Of a DNA stretch of 25,898 nucleotides, positions 21,022 to 25,898 are shown one piece after another. The number at the start of each line of letters is the position of its first letter. The stretch's first letter is position 1. The position numbers and the translations under genes were made by a program. The stretch lies in the NCBI GenBank assembly GCA_001600875.1, contig BCLD01000010.1:315839-341736 (forward strand), in the 5' to 3' direction. Source of the stretch: Solicoccozyma terricola. Taxonomy: Eukaryota > Basidiomycota > Tremellomycetes > Filobasidiales > Piskurozymaceae. The notes under the pieces are model-generated. The model saw only the letters and a list, made by a program, of their open reading frames with translations. It ran no database searches and was not told where the DNA came from.

Positions 21022-21470
21022 CAATCGAGATCTGAAGTGGCAAAATCCCCCCCCTCGATGCTCCGTTTTGGTGTGGGGAATGCGACGATGACGATCGATG
21101 GATGTCAACGGGAACAGTGATGGAGTGGGACGTTCATCCAAGAAGCCCCAGGTAACACGACATACGCACAAAAACAACCCACAACACACTCTTACTGGAC
21201 CCAAATAACCACATATTCAAGCACAAAGCCCAAACAATGATGGGAGCAGCATCAATAGCCACCGATAAGATGTTGAATGTTCCTAAAACATCTGATGATT
21301 GACAGATGAAGCAGGAGAAGGAGGATCATGATGTTCAGAAGAAGTTAGTTTTTTTGAAGAAGGGGGGGGGGGGGTTTCCTCTCTCTCTGGCTTGGTTTTT
21401 GTTGAGTCGAAGTGGTTATCATGTCTTTTGGGTTTTCTCTTCTTTTCCTCTTTTTCCTCTTTTCTTTTCG

Positions 21471-21639
21471 TTTCTTTTCTTTTCTTTTCTTTTCTTTTCT
21501 TTTCTTTTCTTTTCTTTTCTTTTCTTTTCTTTTCTTTTCTTTTCTTTTCTTTTCTTTTCTTTTCTTTTCTTTTCTTTTCTTTTCTTTTCTTTTCTTTTCT
21601 TTTCTTTTCTTTTCTTTTCTTTTCTTTTCTTTTCTTTTC
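21471..21639. repeat. TTTTC pentanucleotide microsatellite, about 34 copies
   Basis: A near-perfect 5-bp tandem array covers about 170 bp, preceded by imperfect CTTTT-type pyrimidine sequence from 21433. It makes open frames in several phases on both strands that are artefacts of the repeat. The purine/pyrimidine strand asymmetry could favour triplex structure. Confidence 0.95.
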
Positions 21640-21712
21640 AACAAGACACGGTGAAGGGAATTGTAGGTTGGTCCTTCATTCATAGTCATGTAAAAACGGC
21701 TGTTCATTAAGT

Positions 21713-21857
21713 GATGACGCCTTCTGCCCCCGTTCCCCCACCCCAGCTGGGTCACACTCCACCACCGTCTCCGGACCTAGCGATGATAAACCAAATCAAG
21801 TCGTTGGAGGAGAAAAGTGAATTGTTGGGTCCGGATAGCGGATGGATGATTAATTGA
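21713..21857 (+). CDS. Possible 47-residue ORF, unrecognised
   Basis: ATG at 21713 opens a frame ending at TGA 21855-21857, with a TAA just upstream in frame. The product is Pro-rich at the N-terminus (VPPPQLGHTPPPSPD), then a charged amphipathic helix (INQIKSLEEKSELLGPDSGW). Composition looks coding, but no family, splice partner or promoter signal is clear. It could be the last exon of an undetected gene or chance. Confidence 0.2.
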
Positions 21858-22378
21858 CGGGTGGCGAGAAGCTGCAAGGAGGGATTCGGGATTCGGGATT
21901 CGGAATTTATTCTTTTCTTTTCCAAAGAAAGGTTGAATTTGTATATTGTCCCTTGGATCCTTGGATCCAAACATGGAATGGAATGTTTCATTGAGCAGTC
22001 TTTACCTCGGTCTCTGGTTGTTTGGTATCATGACTTTGCAATTCTGACGACCACGCTCCATTCGCATTTCAACCCCTGGTAGGAGCCTGTTGATGCTTTC
22101 CTTCCTCCTATCGCAATTAGCGAGCAGGGGTTGGGGAAAGCGCAGAGCCTCCAGGATCTCGACCTTGACGACTCGGCCAACATCATAGGAACAGCGGAAA
22201 TACATCGAAGAACGGGTTCGTAGTGCTGGAATGGGACCAGAAGTGGTGTGCGTTGAGACGCTGGTGTCTGGTGGCAAATACCCCGGTTTCAGCTCCGAGT
22301 CACGTGCCCGATGTTTGGGTGACAACCCCAGCAGACCCTTCCTGCTATGGATAATACATAATATATCTTGCGACATCG

Positions 22379-23380
22379 ATGACCACACCGCACACCAACT
22401 CCCCTGCTGGATCAGGTCAGCTCACCGTCTCCCTCTCCTCCCAATCGTCAACATCCCACTTCACGTCCCTCCGTGCGACTTACCCGCTCAAGCTCATATC
22501 TCCAGCGCGTTTACCAGCTCAACCTTGTACGCTATCGACTGCATACATACTTGCGTACGGTGGTGGTCTCGTTGCAGGCGACGAGGTATCTCTTAAAGTG
22601 GACGTGGAGGAAGGAGCAGGTATACTCCTCCTCACCCAAGGTAGTACAAAAGTATTCAAAATACGACCTGGAATTCGACCGAGATCACTTGGTCAACCTT
22701 TACATTCGATTTCAAATCCATCTCAAACGTCACCTACCCGACAACGTCTCTGGTCAACTCAATCAACCAACACACTACTTCTCCTCCTTCCAGATCCCAT
22801 ATCTCCATTCGCCGCATCATCATATATACAATCACAACGATTTGACCTTCCCTCATCGTCCTCTCTACTGGTACTTGACTGGTATACATCTGGTAGAAGA
22901 GCAGGAAAAGGTGAAGAGTGGGTGTTTAATAGATACGAAAGTTCTAATTGGGTGAAGGTAGATGGAAGGACTTTAATGAAAGAAAGAGTGGTATTAGAGG
23001 ATGAAAAAGGTGGGAGTTCTGTTGGGAAAAGAATGGAACCGTATCATGTTTTTGCAACGGTCATGATTTACGGAGACGATATGAAAAAGTTATTGGAAGG
23101 AATGTCAAAACTTGCATTAGACACGGTACAACGCCAATCATCGAACCCGGCGGAAATGATTTGGTCATTCAGCTATATCAAAATACCTACTCCTCCGCTG
23201 TCGGCTGACGCTATCAACGGTGGACGAACGAAAGGGCCCAAACAAGACGCAGGGAAAGCAGGTGTTATTAAAGCAGCGGCGAAAGACGTGGAAATGTTGA
23301 GGAATTGGTTGAGGGAACGGTTGGAAGAAGGTGGAGTGAAAGGGATGGTAGGATCTGGATTGTGGGATAGAGTGTTCTAA
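22379..23380 (+). CDS. URE4: Urease accessory protein UreD (Ure4-type)
   Basis: This urease maturation chaperone helps deliver nickel to apo-urease together with UreF/UreG (Ure6/Ure7). The gene is a single exon of 333 residues. Family features are LRATYPLKL near residue 35, the signature ILAYGGGLVAGDEVSLKVDVEEGAGILLLTQGSTKVFK (split: ILAYGGGLVAGDEV, LLLTQGSTKVFK) at about 57-93, and DWYTSGRRAGKGEEW mid-protein. The start at 22379 gives the expected short N-terminal extension before the domain. Lack of introns is striking beside the intron-dense neighbours. A CACGTG core lies 75 bp upstream. Presence of UreD implies a urease-positive organism. An A-rich run follows the stop (23390-23406). Confidence 0.93.
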   Translation: MTTPHTNSPAGSGQLTVSLSSQSSTSHFTSLRATYPLKLISPARLPAQPCTLSTAYILAYGGGLVAGDEVSLKVDVEEGAGILLLTQGSTKVFKIRPGIRPRSLGQPLHSISNPSQTSPTRQRLWSTQSTNTLLLLLPDPISPFAASSYIQSQRFDLPSSSSLLVLDWYTSGRRAGKGEEWVFNRYESSNWVKVDGRTLMKERVVLEDEKGGSSVGKRMEPYHVFATVMIYGDDMKKLLEGMSKLALDTVQRQSSNPAEMIWSFSYIKIPTPPLSADAINGGRTKGPKQDAGKAGVIKAAAKDVEMLRNWLRERLEEGGVKGMVGSGLWDRVF

Positions 23381-24042
23381 GGAGTTGAAATGAAAAAAAA
23401 AAAAAACAAAGTGGCTGTGAAATGCATTGCGTGCGCTTGCGAGATAGATGAATGAGAGGTGAATGATAACGTGCTGAGCGTCCAAAAGATGTATCACTGA
23501 TCCGCGTTCCTCCGCTTCTGTTGTATGGGTTCGACTGCTTGACCCAGCTAATACCATTGCCGACCTGCGATCTATGCCCGGTCCCGCAAATGAATGTGTA
23601 GAGACGGCGGCGAAGATCACCAAGTCGTTGTCGACTCTCGCTCGCCAGAAGGTACAATCTACCTGTCCAATCGCAAAGAGCTCAAGAGGACGTTCCGCTG
23701 AGGGACTATGGTGCGTGCACGTCACTTGTTAATAGAAAGATGCAAATAGGTGTATTACAGTAGTATTACAAATGAACATGTCTACGGTGTATTACCGGAG
23801 TGAGTGTCTATGTACATCCTTCATCATTGAGAGTTTTAGCGGATGGCCAAGAAGACGCCTGTCAGTTATATCCTTCAGCAGGTTCCGACAAGGGTTTCCG
23901 TGTATCAGATTTCCCCGTGTTAAGAGAGAGAAGCGATGGATACTGGTGTGATTTTTTGCCGTCGAGTTGTACCCCGTCGCTCCTAACGGCTTGCGGGATG
24001 CCTCTCCACACACCCTCTCCAAAACCACATCGATAAACCCTC
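23381..24042. other. Convergent intergenic region with a possible hydratase-like fragment
   Basis: Between URE4 and CBP6 I find no confident gene. A plus-strand frame at about 23524-23733 is open for about 68 codons and reads like protein (LLDPANTIADLRSMPG, TAAKITKSLSTLARQK, SAEGLW). The tail pattern is loosely like the C-terminus of enoyl-CoA hydratases, but there is no start or splice context, so it may be a decayed remnant or chance. Confidence 0.3.
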
Positions 24043-24582
24043 TCATGCCTCTCCTTTCACCGAGAAGAACCTCTTGAACCAGCTCCGACCTTTCCCTTGA
24101 GCTGATAGTTCGACACCTTGTAGGAGACGGGTGTAGTAGAGCGGATCAGATGGTGGTGCCAGTGTCCGTTTTGATAATGGATACTGAGAGGGATGGATTG
24201 CAAGGTCAGTCTTGAAGGTCAGTCTCGAAGGTTGTAAAAAAGAAAATCGATTCATCCTCACCATTTTCATCGCTACATCCCCTTTTAAAGCCTCCAAACC
24301 CTCGACTGCTTCTTGCATGATCTTCAATCCCCCTGCTTCCAACTTGATTCCATCGATTGTTCCCAGTGGAACCTCACCAATAACCTCTGATCCTCCTGCC
24401 GATGAATCCGACACTCCTGCTGCGCGAACAGAAGGGTTGATCGATCGATTGATCCCTACGGCGCGGTGTACGGCTGATTCGATTGCGTCGGACAGTTGGA
24501 GGGTTGGTCGGAGAGGATCTCGTGGGAGACTGCGGGTGAGGGTGATGAGACGAGTGTAGTAGTTGGAGATTGAGGTGGACAT
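24043..24582 (-). CDS. CBP6: Complex III assembly factor, Cbp6/UQCC2-like
   Basis: This small mitochondrial protein acts with Cbp3 in cytochrome b translation and assembly. Two exons, 24262-24582 and 24043-24183, encode 153 residues (yeast Cbp6 has 162). The N-terminal pattern YYTRLITLTRSLPRDPLRP and the C-terminal PLYYTRLLQGVE followed by a basic tail match the order and spacing of Cbp6 (KYPKDR...; PQYYQRLINAV). The 78-nt intron (24184-24261) has GTGAGG, two GACTGAC branch candidates and CTCAG. It is stop-free and in frame, so retention would insert 26 residues. The assignment rests on pattern resemblance over a fast-evolving family. Confidence 0.62.
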   Translation of the reverse strand: MSTSISNYYTRLITLTRSLPRDPLRPTLQLSDAIESAVHRAVGINRSINPSVRAAGVSDSSAGGSEVIGEVPLGTIDGIKLEAGGLKIMQEAVEGLEALKGDVAMKMVRMNRFSFLQPSRLTFKTDLAIHPSQYPLSKRTLAPPSDPLYYTRLLQGVELSAQGKGRSWFKRFFSVKGEA

Positions 24583-24775
24583 GGTGTGTGGGATGACCAG
24601 CTGTGGGTTGTGGATGTGGTTGTGGGTGTGGTTGTGGATGTGGTGACCAGACTCGATGAAATAGTTGCTAGTTGACTGAAAAACACGTGCGGGCGTCCTG
24701 ATATTCACCGTCGATCCATCGAATCCAAGTCCCCCGTCGTATGTCCCAGTAACATTCTTCAACTCGCTTCCCCCA

Positions 24776-25190
24776 TCATGCCAAACTTCGCAGACTACCT
24801 CCAACGAGGCATAGTCCTCGCCTGTGTAGGAGCCAGTGTCAGTAATCCTCTCATGTCCGCGAGTGGGGCGTTCGGTTTTATTGGAAAGCTCACGGATCAC
24901 TCATTCGAAATAACATTCCAACGAACAGATCTACGGTGTTGGGATTATCACGCAAGGGCATTCAGCGAGGATGGCAAAGGCAAGAGATGTGAGAGTCTTA
25001 CCGTAGTAAAACTCGGGGAATGTTTCCCGCTGATGACGTCCGATTGTATTTTGTGACAACACATAGGCTGCTGCCAAGATGTCAATAGATCCAGCACTAC
25101 TGGTGGGTGTTCCTTGAACTACCTCCCTCCCTCCCTCCCTTACCACCACAAATCGATACTGACGCTCAGTCACACATCGATATCTTCAGC
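24776..25190 (-). CDS. Unrecognised small protein gene, 5' end unresolved
   Basis: Exons with consistent phases are a 5' exon ending at 25002, then 24894-24930 and 24776-24821 (stop at 24776). Readable parts are SSAGSIDILAAAYVLSQNTIG, FPEFYYDLFVGMLFRMSDP and the tail LCLVGGSLRSLA (written in pieces). The donors GTAAGA and GTGAGC and the acceptors CCGTAG and CACAG are good. The upstream part of the first exon contains a GGGA/CCCT repeat (25121-25140) and no convincing ATG, so the start is unknown. The protein would be roughly 90-120 residues with a hydrophobic middle. I do not recognise the family. It lies 193 bp upstream of CBP6 on the same strand. Confidence 0.45.
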
Positions 25191-25729
25191 CACCACTACC
25201 AAAGAAAGATGTAGTACAATCCGGTAATCCAATATAGAAGAAAAAAAGAGAAATGTTACGTCAGAAAGAAACTCGATGGAGAAGAAGAACACCCCGACAC
25301 CCCGACACCCGTCCGTCGTTCTTCATGTGCTGGAAAATTCCCACTCGTTGTACCATCACTCTTTGCATTTACCCTTATCTTTTTTCACGATTAATGAAAA
25401 TCTCGCATCGCTTGGGGTCGCTGGGGGTTTTCAATGGACACATATCAGCTTTTGGATTTCACTAAAATGAATGGAGATTACATATGGGCAAAAGGAAACC
25501 CAGTAAAACGACAAAATGTTTAGCAAAAAAAAAGGGATGAAATAAATTCCTCATCCTCGTCGTCGTCGTGAGAGAGCGGACGAGGCGAGCGAAAAGAACC
25601 TTCTCTCTTTTTCTTTTTTTCGGGAATACATAAGAGTTGAAAAACAAAAAAAAAACCCCCAGCAACTCCCCGCTCGTAATCGTCACATTCACATTCACCT
25701 CCCCTTCCCCTCCCGTACCTCTTCTAGAA
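25191..25729. other. Intergenic/3' flank, nothing recognised
   Basis: AT-rich sequence with A runs (25526-25534, 25645-25655), a CACCCCGA triplicate near 25290-25310 and no convincing frame. It probably holds the 3' UTR of the right-edge gene and the 5' region of the small gene to its left. Confidence 0.5.
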
Positions 25730-25800
25730 CTATGCATAGTTGTCGATCAAAGAATCCCTCATCTCGTTTATAACAGCAGCAGAAGTTTGACCTTGTAATT
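25730..25800 (-). CDS. Last exon of a gene running off the right edge
   Basis: After a pyrimidine-rich CTAG acceptor, 71 nt in phase 1 read LQGQTSAAVINEMRDSLIDNYA and stop at 25730-25732. The composition is strongly protein-like and helical. The upstream intron runs into the terminal C run. The family cannot be named from 22 residues. Confidence 0.5.
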
Positions 25801-25872
25801 CTAGCAAGAAGAAGAAAAAAAAAAACGCCAAGGGCAAACATCCCGATCAGTTCAAGCCGTACTAACGAGCCA

Positions 25873-25898
25873 CCCCCCCCCCCCCCCCCCCCCCCCCC
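25873..25898. repeat. Terminal poly-C run (26 or more)
   Basis: The window ends inside a homopolymer of C, on the minus strand an intronic G run of the right-edge gene. Runs of this kind recur in the window and may mark a contig end. Confidence 0.9.

Larger units (their letters stand above)
20726..22378. other. 1.65 kb region without a confident gene
   Basis: It contains a TCACGTGA site (21014-21021), an inverted repeat (20933-20957), a G run (21362-21374) and a TTTTC array (about 21471-21639). Fragments that look coding include a minus-strand hydrophobic stretch at 21193-21290 (NILSVAIDAAPIIVWALCL) between a CATCAG acceptor and a GTAAGA donor, a 47-codon plus ORF (21713-21857), and a plus stretch 22084-22180 (EPVDAFLPPIAISEQGLG) with good composition. 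I could not join them into one model. The right end contains the URE4 promoter with TCACGTGC at 22300. Confidence 0.5.

Noticed and set aside
21306..21755. FLFFS and KRKEK repeat proteins
   Set aside because: These are artefacts of translating the TTTTC array.
1..25898. tRNA, rRNA, CRISPR, transposase or integrase genes
   Set aside because: I looked for cloverleaf promoters, direct-repeat/spacer arrays and transposase motifs by eye and saw none that could be supported.

Overview
The window is nuclear DNA of a basidiomycete yeast, most likely a tremellomycete (Kwoniella/Cryptococcus-like). The evidence is short, densely packed genes with many 50-110 nt introns (GTRAGT-type donors, CTRAY branch sites, YAG acceptors), a Cdc4-type myosin light chain, and a UreD-type urease accessory gene. 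The species is inferred from gene content and intron style, not from a database search.

Layout, left to right. A block of three minus-strand genes has intergenic gaps of only about 150-170 bp: CDC4 (essential myosin light chain, 561-2126), DBP6 (DEAD-box ribosome-biogenesis helicase, 2295-5401) and ITC1 (WAC/DDT/WHIM subunit of an ISWI remodeller, 5549-10108). Next comes a 1.65 kb segment (10109-11755) holding two gene fragments on the minus strand. One is an Apn2-like AP-endonuclease N-terminus cut off at ITC1; the other is the 3' end of a gene I do not recognise. MEX67 (mRNA export receptor, 11756-14710, plus strand) follows, with a 40-base G run in its first intron and an N gap in or near its second. 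Convergent to it on the minus strand are a small secreted, probably GPI-anchored protein (14984-15767), a glutathione S-transferase (about 15987-17746) whose 693-nt intron carries a hairpin-rich minisatellite, and a 748-residue low-complexity protein of unknown function (17967-20725).

The stretch 20726-22378 has no gene I can model with confidence; it holds a TTTTC pentanucleotide array of about 34 copies. It is followed by an intronless UreD gene (URE4-type, 22379-23380, plus), then on the minus strand a Cbp6/UQCC2-like complex III assembly factor (24043-24582), an unrecognised small gene (24776 to about 25190), and the last exon of a gene running off the right edge (25730-25800). The window ends in a run of 26 C.

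The genes are housekeeping functions and do not form one pathway: actomyosin ring, ribosome assembly, chromatin remodelling, mRNA export, thiol metabolism, urease maturation and respiratory-chain assembly. I did not find a convincing new multi-gene system. The most unusual structures are the double gene-fragment segment between ITC1 and MEX67, the hairpin minisatellite inside the GST intron, the microexon structure of CDC4, and a GC-AG intron in DBP6. Exon coordinates were derived by hand from reading frame, splice consensus and phase, and are predictions without transcript support.
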